Source: JAJDXO01 sp965213765 (GTDB lineage Bacteria; Pseudomonadota; Alphaproteobacteria; Rhodospirillales; UBA2165). From it: a stretch of 64,000 nucleotides of DNA. The stretch lies in assembly GCA_965213765.1 (NCBI GenBank), contig OZ243926.1:2232001-2296000 (forward strand), read 5' to 3'. The translations under genes were made by a program, and so were the position numbers. The notes beneath the pieces are model-generated. The model worked only from the letters and a program-made list of their open reading frames with translations, had not been told where the DNA came from and did no database searches. The number at the start of each line of letters is the position of its first letter. Within the stretch, counting starts at the first letter, position 1. This document shows positions 33,297 through 44,281 of this stretch, piece after piece.

Positions 33297-33768
33297 CGCT
33301 TTGGTGCTGGTGTTCATGATGCTGTTCACCACCTTCACCGTCGCGTCCCGGCAGTTCTTCGACTTCCCGATCCTCGGCGTGGTCGACGTGATGGAGTTGT
33401 CCCTCGTGGCGATGATCTTCGTCGCCATGCCCGGTGTGTTTTTGAGAGATGAGAACGTGACCGTGGACGTGATTGATCAGGTGATCTCCCGGAAGGCCCG
33501 CGTGGCGCTCCGGTTCTTCGGTTTGATCGCCACCCTCGGGTTTCTCATCGTGATGATGATCGAGATGATCGAGCCGGCCCTCGATAAGCTGGAGTTCGCT
33601 GAGGTTACGATGACTCTCAGCATCAACCGGTTTACCCATTGGGTTCCGATTATCTCTGGATTCGTCCTCTCGATTATCAGCACCGTCTGGGTGGTGGTGC
33701 ATTACTGGCGAGCAGGGGTGCCGACGGATTCGACCCTCGACGGCCCCCGGGAGGACTCGGCATCGTGA
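33250..33768 (+). CDS. dctQ: TRAP transporter small permease subunit (DctQ), system 2
   Basis: A 172-residue membrane protein with four hydrophobic segments (FGLAAALVLVFMMLFTTFTV, VVDVMELSLVAMIFVAMPGV, and two more). It ends at a TGA overlapping the GTG start of dctM. A strong hairpin lies in its first codons. Confidence 0.92.
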   Translation: MFGKPSDAARPFGLAAALVLVFMMLFTTFTVASRQFFDFPILGVVDVMELSLVAMIFVAMPGVFLRDENVTVDVIDQVISRKARVALRFFGLIATLGFLIVMMIEMIEPALDKLEFAEVTMTLSINRFTHWVPIISGFVLSIISTVWVVVHYWRAGVPTDSTLDGPREDSAS

Positions 33769-35066
33769 GTACACAGGTCATTGGGCTGATCGCCATGGCC
33801 GGGCTGTTCGGCCTGATACTGCTGCGCGTACCGGTGGCCATCGCAATGGGGCTTACCGGATTGTTGGGGTACGCCGCTATCGACGGCTGGGAAACGGCGC
33901 TGATCACCGCCGGGTCGACCCCCTACGATCTCACGGACAAATATGCGCTTACCGTCGTGCCACTGTTTGTGCTGATGGGTGTCGTCGCCTCCAAGGCCGG
34001 TATGTCGAAGGAGCTATATCGAGCGGCGAACGCGCTGTTCAGCGGGTTCCGCGGCGCCCTGGCAATGGGCACCGTCGGGGCATGCGCAGGCTTCGGCGCC
34101 ATCTGCGGCTCCTCGCTGGCCACCGCCGCCACCATGACCCGGGTCGCCGTCCCGGAGATGCGGCGGTTCGGCTATGACGAACGAATGGCGACGGGGGTCG
34201 TGGCATCCGGGGGCATCCTCGGGGTGCTGATCCCGCCCTCGGTCGTCCTGGTGATCTACGCCATCATCGCCGAGGAAGGTGTGCCGCAACTCTTCGCCGC
34301 CGCCCTGCTTCCGGGACTCGCCGGGGCCGCCCTGCATATCGTGGTGATCGCCGCAGTGGCGTTCGCCCAGCCGAACCGCATGCCCAAGAGCGCCTGGATG
34401 GGCTTTAGGGAACGCTTGGGCGAGTTTGCCGGGCTTTGGAAGATGGCCATCCTCTTCACCATCGCCGTCGGCGGCATCTACTCCGGATTCATGACGCCCA
34501 CCGAAGCAGCCGCCGTCGCTGCGTTCGTCGCCATCATTATCGCCTTCGCCACCCGGACATTGAGCTGGCGCGGACTGCTGGACAGTTTGCTGGAGACCGC
34601 GTGGACCACCGGCATGTTGTTTGTCATCGTCATCGGCGCCTTCCTGTTTTCCTATTTCATGGCGCTGACCCAATTGCCCAACGCGATCACCGAGTATGTG
34701 GGCGCCCTTGGCGTCCAACCCTGGGTGGTGATCCTGATGCTGGTGGCGTTTTATGTGGCGCTGGGTTTCTTCCTCGATGCCATCAGCATGATCCTGATTA
34801 CGGTGCCCGTGTTCCTGCCGCTCGCCGAAGCGGTCGGCTATAGCGGCATCTGGTTCGGTATCCTTGTCCTGGTCGCCGTCGAGGTGGGGATGATCACCCC
34901 GCCGGTCGGCCTCAATATCTTCGTCATTCGCGCCCAGATGCCGGATATAGCATTGGGCGATGTCTATCGTGGCATCGTTCCATTCCTTGCCGCGCATTTT
35001 GGACTGATCGCCATTCTCCTGCTGCTCCCGCAGATCGCACTGTGGTTGCCGGCACAATTGTATTAG
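33765..35066 (+). CDS. dctM: TRAP transporter large permease subunit (DctM), system 2
   Basis: A 433-residue membrane protein with about twelve hydrophobic segments and the DctM loops GLFGLILLRVPVAIAMGLTG, GACAGFGAICGSSLATAATM and LIPPSVVLVIYAI. GTG 33765 overlaps the dctQ stop (GTGA) and has GGGAGG upstream, so the longer frame from 33639 is rejected. Its TAG stop (35064-35066) is also the first three bases of a 48-base palindromic repeat. Confidence 0.95.
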   Translation: MSTQVIGLIAMAGLFGLILLRVPVAIAMGLTGLLGYAAIDGWETALITAGSTPYDLTDKYALTVVPLFVLMGVVASKAGMSKELYRAANALFSGFRGALAMGTVGACAGFGAICGSSLATAATMTRVAVPEMRRFGYDERMATGVVASGGILGVLIPPSVVLVIYAIIAEEGVPQLFAAALLPGLAGAALHIVVIAAVAFAQPNRMPKSAWMGFRERLGEFAGLWKMAILFTIAVGGIYSGFMTPTEAAAVAAFVAIIIAFATRTLSWRGLLDSLLETAWTTGMLFVIVIGAFLFSYFMALTQLPNAITEYVGALGVQPWVVILMLVAFYVALGFFLDAISMILITVPVFLPLAEAVGYSGIWFGILVLVAVEVGMITPPVGLNIFVIRAQMPDIALGDVYRGIVPFLAAHFGLIAILLLLPQIALWLPAQLY

Positions 35067-35111
35067 AGCGGTTTCCGGTCAAATGGTTCAATTTGGCCGG
35101 AAACGGCTCTA
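35064..35111. repeat. 48-base palindromic repeat, copy 1
   Basis: TAGAGCGGTTTCCGGTCAAA is mirrored by TTTGGCCGGAAACGGCTCTA with a short centre. A close copy lies at 46941-46988. The repeat begins exactly at the dctM stop codon and could act as a transcription terminator or REP element. Confidence 0.75.
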
Positions 35112-35251
35112 CCCAAGCCCAGATGCCTTCCCGGTCGACAAACCATCTGTTTCTCCCCTAGGGTTTGAATGGGAGATACGCAGATATCCCTCTGATAAAT
35201 AATGATTATTTGGCCTATCGATTGGCCATGAGGTGACAGGGACGGTCCGCC

Positions 35252-36349
35252 ATGAAGCTTTCATTGTTCTGCAACTGCCGGTATCTGGGCCCGTCGGAAG
35301 GGGTCGGCTGGCCGGTCCCGGCGGACGACTACTCACCGGAAGCCGCCGAGTATTCCTACGAAACCGCCCTCTCGCAGGCCGAGATGGTCGACCAGCTCGG
35401 CTGGGACTGGGTATCGGTGGCGGAGCACCACTATGCGCCCTTTTCCATCGCCCCAAATCCCATGGTTCTGGCCGGTGCGGTGACCCAACGGGTCAAGCGG
35501 GCCAAGGTTGCCTTGCTCGGGCCCGACCTCCCCATCCTCAATCCGATCCGGGTCGCCGAAGAATTTGCCATGCTGGATACCCTGTCAAACGGCCGGGTGA
35601 TCGCCGGGCTGATGCGCGGCACGCCGAATGAATATGTGACCTACAACATCAATCCCGATGAATCCCGGGGCCGGTTCCAGGAAGGCCTGGAACTGATCAA
35701 GATGGCCTGGACGGAGAAACAGCCATTCGGCTGGCAGGGCCGGTACTTCCAATACCGGACGATCTCCATCTGGCCGCGACCGGTTCAAGACCCGCATCCG
35801 CCCATGTTCATGTCGGGCTCGAGCCCTGAAAGCGCGGCGTTCGCCGCCAGGAACCGGGTGAGCCTGGGGTTCGCGGTCACAACCGTGCAGGCGGCCGGTA
35901 AGTCGGCGGCCTACTACCGCGAACAGTGCGCGGAAGCGGGCTGGGAACCGACACCGGACGATGTGCTGTACCGGATGACGTTTCATATTTCGGACACCGA
36001 CGAGCAGGCCGAACAGGATTTGCGTGACGCTGGCGCCAGCCGATTCCGGGGCATCGCCATGCTCAATCAGGACCTGATGGCCTCACTTCGCAAGACCGGA
36101 TATTTCTCCGGCCCCGAGCACAGGCCATCGGAGAAGAAGGTGGCCCAGACCGGTCTTCAGGAACGGATCGACAGCGGTCAGATTCTGATCGGCAGTCCGG
36201 AGACGGTCATCAAGCAGATCCGGCGGGTGAAGGAGGAACTCGGGGCCGGCATTCTCGATCTGACGGCAGCCATCCAAATCGGTGACAAAACCACGAAGGC
36301 CATCGAACTGATGAGCGAAAAGGTCCTGCCGGAAATCCGCGGCTGGTGA
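35252..36349 (+). CDS. LLM-class flavin-dependent monooxygenase
   Basis: A 365-residue luciferase-like TIM-barrel oxidoreductase: AEMVDQLGWDWVSVAEHHYA, FAMLDTLSNGRVIAGLMRGT and PPMFMSGSSPESAAFAARNR are the flavin-binding and barrel signatures. It oxidises a small organic substrate using reduced flavin from a separate reductase. It follows TRAP system 2 and overlaps or adjoins the hydrolase gene, suggesting import followed by monooxygenation and hydrolysis. Confidence 0.9.
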   Translation: MKLSLFCNCRYLGPSEGVGWPVPADDYSPEAAEYSYETALSQAEMVDQLGWDWVSVAEHHYAPFSIAPNPMVLAGAVTQRVKRAKVALLGPDLPILNPIRVAEEFAMLDTLSNGRVIAGLMRGTPNEYVTYNINPDESRGRFQEGLELIKMAWTEKQPFGWQGRYFQYRTISIWPRPVQDPHPPMFMSGSSPESAAFAARNRVSLGFAVTTVQAAGKSAAYYREQCAEAGWEPTPDDVLYRMTFHISDTDEQAEQDLRDAGASRFRGIAMLNQDLMASLRKTGYFSGPEHRPSEKKVAQTGLQERIDSGQILIGSPETVIKQIRRVKEELGAGILDLTAAIQIGDKTTKAIELMSEKVLPEIRGW

Positions 36350-36363
36350 CGGAGGCTAGGCTT

Positions 36364-37188
36364 ATGGACGAGATGTTGAACCCGACCGGCCCCGAAGCCG
36401 GTTTCGCCGAGAAGTTTGTCGAGGCTGACGGCTTTGACATACGCTATCGGGAAGCCGGCGAAGGCCCTTCCGTCGTCGCCCTGCACGGTGCGGACGGGTC
36501 GCGGATTTCGGGCGCCCATGCGCTGCTGTCGGAGAAATTCCGGGTGCTCGCCGTCGAGGCGCCGGGCTTCGGCAATTCCGACGAGAACACGCGGCATCAA
36601 ACCATGTTCGAAATGGCTGACACTCTGCATGCCGCGATTGCCGCGCTCGGCATCGCCACGTTCTCGATCATCGGCAATTCCTTCGGCGGCCGGTTGGCGC
36701 TGTGCATGGCGGCACGGAGCCCCAAACCCGTTGAGGCGTTGGTCCTGGTGGGGCCGGCGGCCATTCGGGAGGAGGGCCCGGCGCCGAGGCGCGCCGATGG
36801 GTCCCATGAGAACATGGAAGCGGTGATGTACGCCCATCCGGACAGCATGCCGCCCATTCCCCGGCCCGATCCGGAGATCGGCAAGAAGCAGGCGGCGTTG
36901 GTTGAACGGTTGCGGGGTCCAGACCGGGATGAGGAACTGGAAGCGCGGATGCGCGAAATCGATACCCCGACCCTCGTTCTGCTCGGCACCGAAGACAAGC
37001 TTATCCCGCCCCGCATCGGCCGGCTTTATCGGGAGATCATGCCCAGGTGTCATGTGGTGATGATCTACGATGCCGCCCATGCCATGGACGCGGAGCGGCC
37101 GGAGGCCGTGGCCTCCGTGGCCGGCGACTTCATCGCCCGGCGGGACGAATTCCTGATCAAGTGCACCGACGGCGCCATTCACCCCTAG
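36364..37188 (+). CDS. alpha/beta hydrolase
   Basis: A 274-residue serine hydrolase of the carboxylic-ester or C-C bond type: VVALHGADGSRISGAH gives the oxyanion region, GNSFGGRLAL the nucleophile, LLGTEDKLIP the aspartate and DAAHAMDAERP the histidine. ATG 36364 has GGAGG upstream; a GTG at 36346 overlaps the previous stop and is an alternative. The TAG stop at 37186-37188 is joined directly to a MITE-like repeat. Confidence 0.88.
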   Translation: MDEMLNPTGPEAGFAEKFVEADGFDIRYREAGEGPSVVALHGADGSRISGAHALLSEKFRVLAVEAPGFGNSDENTRHQTMFEMADTLHAAIAALGIATFSIIGNSFGGRLALCMAARSPKPVEALVLVGPAAIREEGPAPRRADGSHENMEAVMYAHPDSMPPIPRPDPEIGKKQAALVERLRGPDRDEELEARMREIDTPTLVLLGTEDKLIPPRIGRLYREIMPRCHVVMIYDAAHAMDAERPEAVASVAGDFIARRDEFLIKCTDGAIHP

Positions 37189-37328
37189 CCCGCATTTCTC
37201 ACCAGGGTCATGGTCTGCGCGGCACTGTCGGGTCGGCGGAGCAGGAGAGGCGCGCCGCGCGATGCGGTGACATCGGGCAAGCGCCTCGACGCACGCTGCC
37301 GACCAGAGAGCGCCGCCCTTCGGGTCGC
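37189..37328 (+). mobile_element. truncated MITE-like element
   Basis: CCCGCATTTCTCACCAGGGT and about 120 more bases closely match, in reverse orientation, the right part of the 264-base element at 43948-44211. Only one terminal repeat is present, so this copy is truncated. It starts immediately after the CTAG that holds the hydrolase stop. The rest of the interval to 37385 holds a GGGCGCC/GGCGCCC hairpin (37351-37368) and no gene. Confidence 0.7.
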
Positions 37329-37385
37329 CTCGGTCGTTCTCAGAAAGAACGGGCGCCGCCAGGCGCCCTTCCAAAAGGAAATGAG

Positions 37386-37449
37386 GCAGCCGCCCTACTG
37401 GGCGGTCTGCATGGCTTTCCGCAGCCGCCCTACTGGGCGGTCTGCATGG
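37386..37449. repeat. tandem duplication at the 3' end of grxD
   Basis: A 29-base unit beginning GCAGCCGCCCTACTGGGCGG occurs at 37386-37414 and again, identically, at 37421-37449. The second copy contains the last codons and stop of grxD; the first lies just beyond the stop. Each unit includes a CCGCCC-TACT-GGGCGG hairpin. Confidence 0.85.
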
Positions 37450-37780
37450 GCTCGGTCTCGACCCCGGCGTTGGTGAAGACCTTTTCCAGTTCCCCGGTCT
37501 CGTACATTTCCCGGACGATGTCGCAACCGCCGACGAATTCACCCTTCACATAAAGCTGGGGGATAGTCGGCCAGTTGGAGAACTCCTTGATGCCGTCCCG
37601 GACCCCCGGGTCGGTCAGCACGTCGACGCCCTTGAACTTAACGCCCATCAGGGTGAGTGCCTGGACCACGGCGGCCGAAAAGCCGCACTGGGGGAACATG
37701 GGAGTCCCCTTCATGAACAGGACAACAGGATTGTCGTCGATCTCCTGTTGGATCTGTTGGTAGACGGGATGTTCGTTCAT
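37430..37780 (-). CDS. grxD: Grx4-type monothiol glutaredoxin
   Basis: A 116-residue CGFS glutaredoxin: VVLFMKGTPMFPQCGFSAAV holds the active-site CGFS, and WPTIPQLYVKGEFVGGCDIV binds glutathione. It carries or transfers [2Fe-2S] clusters, usually with BolA, which is encoded 39 bases upstream in the same direction. Its stop codon lies in a hairpin that has been tandemly duplicated. Confidence 0.96.
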   Translation of the reverse strand: MNEHPVYQQIQQEIDDNPVVLFMKGTPMFPQCGFSAAVVQALTLMGVKFKGVDVLTDPGVRDGIKEFSNWPTIPQLYVKGEFVGGCDIVREMYETGELEKVFTNAGVETEPMQTAQ

Positions 37781-37819
37781 TTCAGAAAATTTCCCTCGGT
37801 TCGGGTGAATGGCGGGTGG

Positions 37820-38053
37820 TTACTCGGGAACGTTGGTCTGCAGCGCCAGGGCGTGGAGATCGGTCCCCATCTTTCCCTGGAGCGCCTGATAGACCCGTTG
37901 ATGCTGCTGAACCCGGCTCATGCCTTCGAATTCCTTGGAGATCACCAGCGCCGCATAGTGGTCGCCGTCACCTCGCAAGTCTTCGATCTGCACCTGGGCA
38001 TCGGGGATGCTTGCCTTGATCATCCGCTCGATTTCGCCGATGTCCATCGCCAT
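37820..38053 (-). CDS. BolA-family protein
   Basis: A 77-residue protein with the BolA class II fold: IERMIKASIPDAQVQIEDLR, HYAALVISKEFEGMSRVQQH, RVYQALQGKMGTDLHALALQ. The conserved histidine of the HYAALV and DLHALAL regions binds a [2Fe-2S] cluster with monothiol glutaredoxin. The partner gene grxD is next in the operon. Confidence 0.93.
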   Translation of the reverse strand: MAMDIGEIERMIKASIPDAQVQIEDLRGDGDHYAALVISKEFEGMSRVQQHQRVYQALQGKMGTDLHALALQTNVPE

Positions 38054-38200
38054 GGCCGGTTCCTCAACATCCGTCCCCGGGGATACCGCCCACGGGTTGA
38101 TCCTGTTCTAGACTATTCGTTTGACCAAATGGTCCACAATTTCACTGTGGGATTTAGGCCGGGTTTCAGCCGATTGCAAGGGTATTGGGAGGTCACGCCC

Positions 38201-38575
38201 CTATAGCCGCGGCTTCCAGTAGCCGCGCAGTTCCTGACCGCGGGGGTTGAACCTCTTGTAGCCATCCACCGTCTTCTTGATCTTGTTACAGAAACGCCGA
38301 CCCTTGGCGTTGTTGAAGCAGATCTTGCCGTCGTCCGTCACCCACCATTTGGTCTCGTGGGAATGGAGGTTTCCCGGCCTATCGAACTGGGTGACCAGGA
38401 CGCCGCCCGGCTTGAAATGCTGGATCATGTCAACGCCATCGCGGCCGCGGCTGTCAATTTTCCTGTCGCTATAAAAGGCCGTGAGCTCGGCAGCGGCCAG
38501 GAAGTCCTGGGCCGCCGCACCCTGCGGCAACGAGAGTAGCGCCAGCATGATGACGGCAAGAAACGCTTTCCCCAT
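38201..38575 (-). CDS. secreted protein of unknown function
   Basis: ATG 38575 opens a signal peptide (GKAFLAVIMLALLSLPQGAA) and a mature domain of about 100 residues with HSHETKWWVTDDGKICFNNA and RRFCNKIKK; two cysteines could form a disulfide. The pattern resembles small DUF995-like exported proteins, but I am not sure of the family. A longer frame from 38617 lacks a better start. It lies between bolA and purL in the same direction. Confidence 0.7.
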   Translation of the reverse strand: MGKAFLAVIMLALLSLPQGAAAQDFLAAAELTAFYSDRKIDSRGRDGVDMIQHFKPGGVLVTQFDRPGNLHSHETKWWVTDDGKICFNNAKGRRFCNKIKKTVDGYKRFNPRGQELRGYWKPRL

Positions 38576-38666
38576 GGCAATTGTGTCCTTTCGAAATGAG
38601 TTGGCGGTCGAAATCATGCCGATAAACAGGTGAAAGAACTAAATCTAAGACACGTAGTGCTCTATG

Positions 38667-40874
<2,208 letters not shown>

Positions 40875-41573
40875 CTAGGCGACTTCCCCGATGCCCGCCG
40901 CCATGCCGTCGAACAGGGGCTTGCCGCCGAGGCCGCCCAATAACGGATGCACGGCGTCTTCCGGGTGGGGCATCATGCCCAGCACATTGAGCCGCTCGTT
41001 GTAGATCCCGGCGATGTTGCGTTGGGAGCCGTTGGGATTGGCGGCGTCGGTCAGCGCGCCGGTCTCGCCGCAGTAGCGGACGGCGACCCGTCCCTCGCCT
41101 TCCAACGCGTCTAAGGTCTCGGCATCGGCGAAGTAGTTGCCGTCGTGATGGGCAACCGGGCAGCGCAGCACGTCACCCGCCTGGAACCCGCCGGTAAAGA
41201 CGGTGTCGGCGCGCTCCACCTTCAGGTGAACGTCCTTGCAGACGAACTTGAGGTTGGCGTTGCGCATCAGGGCACCGGGCAACAGCCCCGTCTCGGTCAG
41301 GATCTGAAATCCGTTGCACACGCCCAGCACATGGACGCCCGCATCGGCCCGTGCCTTGACCTCCCGCAGGATCGGCGAGTTGGCGGCCATGGCGCCGGAG
41401 CGCAGGTAGTCGCCGTAGGAAAAGCCGCCCGGCAGGACGATCAGATCCACCTTGGGAAGATCGGTATCCCGATGCCAGACCATGACCGGGTCTTCGCCGA
41501 AGCTCTCGCCGAGAGCCAGGCGCACATCACGTTCACGATTGGAGCCGGGGAAGACGATGACGGCGGTGCCCAT
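40875..41573 (-). CDS. purQ: phosphoribosylformylglycinamidine synthase subunit PurQ
   Basis: A 232-residue class I glutamine amidotransferase: LPGGFSYGDYLRSGAMA, the nucleophile elbow VLGVCNGFQILTE with the catalytic cysteine, and the His-Glu pair in MMPHPEDAV. It supplies ammonia to PurL. It is nine bases downstream of purS. Confidence 0.98.
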   Translation of the reverse strand: MGTAVIVFPGSNRERDVRLALGESFGEDPVMVWHRDTDLPKVDLIVLPGGFSYGDYLRSGAMAANSPILREVKARADAGVHVLGVCNGFQILTETGLLPGALMRNANLKFVCKDVHLKVERADTVFTGGFQAGDVLRCPVAHHDGNYFADAETLDALEGEGRVAVRYCGETGALTDAANPNGSQRNIAGIYNERLNVLGMMPHPEDAVHPLLGGLGGKPLFDGMAAGIGEVA

Positions 41574-41582
41574 GAAACCGGA

Positions 41583-41825
41583 TCAGGCCTCGATTTCGAT
41601 GGCGTAGTTTTCGATCACCGTATTGGCAAGGAGCTTCCGGCACATATCCTCGACCCGCGCCTTGGCCCCGTCGGCGTCCGTGTCGGCGAGATCGATCTCA
41701 ATGTATTTGCCTTGGCGTACATCGCCGACGCCGCCAAATCCCAACGCTTCGAGCGCGTGGCCGACGGCCTTGCCCTGGGGATCGAGAACGCCGTTCTTCA
41801 GCGTCACATGCACTTTAGCTTTCAC
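41583..41825 (-). CDS. purS: phosphoribosylformylglycinamidine synthase subunit PurS
   Basis: An 80-residue protein, the usual length: KAKVHVTLKNGVLDPQGKAV, HALEALGFGGVGDVRQGKYI, EIDLADTDADGAKARVEDMC. It bridges PurQ and PurL. Its start overlaps the end of purC by eleven bases. Confidence 0.96.
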   Translation of the reverse strand: MKAKVHVTLKNGVLDPQGKAVGHALEALGFGGVGDVRQGKYIEIDLADTDADGAKARVEDMCRKLLANTVIENYAIEIEA

Positions 41826-42600
41826 TGATATTCCTTACGGCTCCAATTGTCGGAATGTCCAAATCCGTGACCCCGCCCTCGGGCAGGATACCAAGCCGCC
41901 GGGCGACTTCCTGGTAGGCCTCCTCAATCCCGCTCAGGTCCTCCCGGAAGCGGTCGAGGTCGAGCTTCTCGCCAGTGTCCACGTCCCACAGCCGGCAGGT
42001 ATCCGGGCTGATCTCGTCGGCGACCAGGATACGAAGCTGGTCGTGCTCCCACACCCGGCCGAACTCCAGCTTGAAGTCGACAAGCCGGATGCCGATACCG
42101 ACAAACAGCCCATACAGGAAATCGTTGACGCGAAGCGACAGGGCGATGATTTCATCGATCTCCTGGTGGCTGGCCCAGCCGAAGGCGGTGATGTGCTCTT
42201 CCAGCACCATCGGATCCCTGAGGTCATCCGAATTGTAGTAGAACTCGACGATCGACCGGTCGAGCCGGCGGCCTTCCTCGAGCCCGAAGCGGGTGGCCAG
42301 GGAGCCCGCGACCACGTTTCGCACCACCACCGAAATGGGGATGATCTCCACCTCACGGATCAATTGTTCTCGCATGTTGAGCCGGCGGATGAAGTGGGTC
42401 GGGATACCGACCTCGGACAGCCGGGTCATCAAATGTTCGGAGATACGGTTGTTGATGACGCCCTTGCCGGTGATCGTGCCGGTCTTGGCGCCCGAGTGGA
42501 CGCTGACATCGTCCTTGAAGTGCTGGACGATGGTACCGGGCTCCGGGCCTTCGAAGATGTCCTTGCCCTTGCCCTCGAAAATCTGCCTGCGTCTGGCCAT
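41815..42600 (-). CDS. purC: phosphoribosylaminoimidazole-succinocarboxamide synthase
   Basis: A 261-residue SAICAR synthetase: IFEGKGKDIFEGPEPGTIVQ at the ATP site, VVRNVVAGSLATRFGLEEGR, FKLEFGRVWEH and ADEISPDTCRLWD are family signatures. It converts CAIR and aspartate to SAICAR and heads purC-purS-purQ-purL. Bases 42601-42699 upstream hold its promoter region; no riboswitch was recognised. Confidence 0.98.
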   Translation of the reverse strand: MARRRQIFEGKGKDIFEGPEPGTIVQHFKDDVSVHSGAKTGTITGKGVINNRISEHLMTRLSEVGIPTHFIRRLNMREQLIREVEIIPISVVVRNVVAGSLATRFGLEEGRRLDRSIVEFYYNSDDLRDPMVLEEHITAFGWASHQEIDEIIALSLRVNDFLYGLFVGIGIRLVDFKLEFGRVWEHDQLRILVADEISPDTCRLWDVDTGEKLDLDRFREDLSGIEEAYQEVARRLGILPEGGVTDLDIPTIGAVRNISES

Positions 42601-42699
42601 GATTTGATTCCGGAATTCGGGGCCGCGATCCGCGCCCCAGATGGTGCCTCTATAGCAGTAGAGCGGCCACCGTACAATTGGTCCCTGCCGGACCCGGCG

Positions 42700-43461
42700 T
42701 CACAGGATGACGTCGTCGAATTCGGTATCGTCGGGCCGGCCCGGCGCGAACAGCCAGATGGGCCGCGCACCTTCGTTTTCGACCGCCGGCAGGGCCATCA
42801 GCGACGAAGACACGGTGCCGAATTCCTGATCTTCGGTGACGATGGACATGGCGCCTTCCGGCCCTTCGTCGGGGTCGAAGATGCGGCTGCCCAACAAGTG
42901 CTGCCAGTCCTCCCAATCACCCAGGGTCGGATTGGGCGGATGGGCCTTCTGGAATCGCGGCAGGTAGGTCCGGATGCGGGCCGAAGTCTTGTCGTTGCGG
43001 TCACTGGCCGTAATCATCGAGATGCCGGGCGGGACCGGCAACACCTCGACCTGCCCGTCCGCGCCATTGCCGGCATGGCGCAGCCAGAAAGCGTCGGTAT
43101 TGTCGGCGATCACCATGTTGAAGGGGCGGTAGGCGGCGGTATCCAGATTGCCGAGGGCACCCGCCGCATCCGCCGCATCGGCGTGGTCCAGCGCCTCCAG
43201 AGGCAGTTCGCCGCGGGAGCGGTAGCCGTCCGCCTGTCCCAATGACCCCCGGCGGTTGAGCATCGCGGCGATCACCCCGTTCTCGTTGATGCCGAGCCAG
43301 GTGCCGCCCGCCAACTCGTCCATGCCGGCCACCACGTCCTCCCGGTCGGACCAATGGCGGGCCGGCGGTTTCCACGGCCGGGCCAGGGATTCGTCTCGAT
43401 TTGCGGCAAGAATTAGAGGCCAGTCTTCTCCGGGCTGGCGCAGGACGATGACGGTGCACAT
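42700..43461 (-). CDS. NRDE (TANGO2-like) family protein
   Basis: A 253-residue member of the NRDE/TANGO2 family: CTVIVL at the N-terminus (cysteine after Met), LILAANRDESLARPWKPP with the NRDE motif, and GGTWLGINENGVIAAMLNRR. Members are linked to lipid or heme handling, but their biochemistry is uncertain. ATG 43461 gives the typical Met-Cys start; the codon before it is GTG. Confidence 0.88.
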   Translation of the reverse strand: MCTVIVLRQPGEDWPLILAANRDESLARPWKPPARHWSDREDVVAGMDELAGGTWLGINENGVIAAMLNRRGSLGQADGYRSRGELPLEALDHADAADAAGALGNLDTAAYRPFNMVIADNTDAFWLRHAGNGADGQVEVLPVPPGISMITASDRNDKTSARIRTYLPRFQKAHPPNPTLGDWEDWQHLLGSRIFDPDEGPEGAMSIVTEDQEFGTVSSSLMALPAVENEGARPIWLFAPGRPDDTEFDDVIL

Positions 43462-43617
43462 CACCGATAGATAGCCCCTGGGTGCCGGAAGTACCAGCAG
43501 GGAACGTAGGGTTGAATGTTTTTCCGTCCGGTGTCATTGCAATGCAATGCGCCCCTGCGTACATACCCGACAATTGGACGTCCATTCCGACCCGACAACG
43601 CTTCAAGGGAGACCAAC

Positions 43618-43947
43618 ATGGCCGACTCGCTCGCCGAACGGGGCAAAGCCCACGAAACTCAGTTCAAGCTCACCCAAGAGCAGGAATTCAAGGCGGAGGC
43701 CCGGCGCAACCGGCTGCTCGGCGAATGGCTCGCCGAACGCTTCGGACTGCCCGAGAGCGAGGTCGCCGACTATGCCAAATCCGTGGTTGCGGCCGACCTC
43801 GAAGAGCCCGGTATTGAAGACGTCATCCGCAAGGTGATGAAGGACGTCGCCGAGTACGGGGTGGACATTCCCGAGGACGAGGTCCGGGACAAGCTGGCCG
43901 GGCTCATGGACGTCGCGAAACAGCAGATCGCGGACGAGACCTCTTAG
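43618..43947 (+). CDS. DUF1476 protein, ATP synthase inhibitor zeta-like
   Basis: A 109-residue helical protein. LAERGKAHETQFKLTQEQEF, EARRNRLLGEWLAERFGL and VIRKVMKDVAEYGVDIPEDE match DUF1476, whose Paracoccus member is the zeta subunit that inhibits F1-ATPase hydrolysis. It belongs to the conserved alphaproteobacterial purB-purC neighbourhood. AGGGAGA precedes the ATG. Its TAG stop is the start of a MITE insertion. Confidence 0.92.
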   Translation: MADSLAERGKAHETQFKLTQEQEFKAEARRNRLLGEWLAERFGLPESEVADYAKSVVAADLEEPGIEDVIRKVMKDVAEYGVDIPEDEVRDKLAGLMDVAKQQIADETS

Positions 43948-44211
43948 CCCGCATTTCTCACCAGGGTCACGGCCTGCGTCGCGTCCAGGCGGTCGAGCCG
44001 CCAGGAGCGGCCCGAAAAGCGTAGCGGCGCCTACGGTTGAGGGCCGCGACGCCGCGGGCGGGCGCCGGGGCGCGACCCGAAGGGCGGCGCTCTCTGATCG
44101 ACAGCGTGCGTCGAGGCGCTTGCCCGATGTCACCGCATCGCGCGGCGCGCCTCTCCTGCTCCGCCGACCAGACAGCGCCGCGCAGACCATGGCCCTGGTG
44201 AGAAATGCGGG
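43948..44211. mobile_element. 264-base MITE-like element
   Basis: The ends are inverted repeats of about 30 bases, CCCGCATTTCTCACCAGGGT at the left and its complement at the right. The flanks are TTAG (43944-43947) and CTAG (44212-44215), a likely 4-base target duplication. It contains no gene. The end sequence recalls IS1380-family elements, which may have mobilised it. A truncated copy is at 37189-37328. Bases 44216-44281 show nothing further. Confidence 0.75.
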
Positions 44212-44281
44212 CTAGCCTTCCACACCTCTGACGTTCCCGTTTTGTTGCGCCCGGACGATTTCGGGCGTAAAACGGGGCCCC

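Noticed and set aside
35112..35251. Imperfect ATCTG...CAGAT hairpin before the LLM gene as an operator
   Set aside because: Arms need bulges and the loop is long; not better than chance by eye.
42601..42699. Purine riboswitch upstream of purC
   Set aside because: No conserved three-way-junction core or loop motifs could be recognised in the 99 bases.
41623..43245. 540-codon plus-strand frame across purS, purC and the NRDE gene
   Set aside because: It spans three well-identified genes on the other strand and shows no domain.
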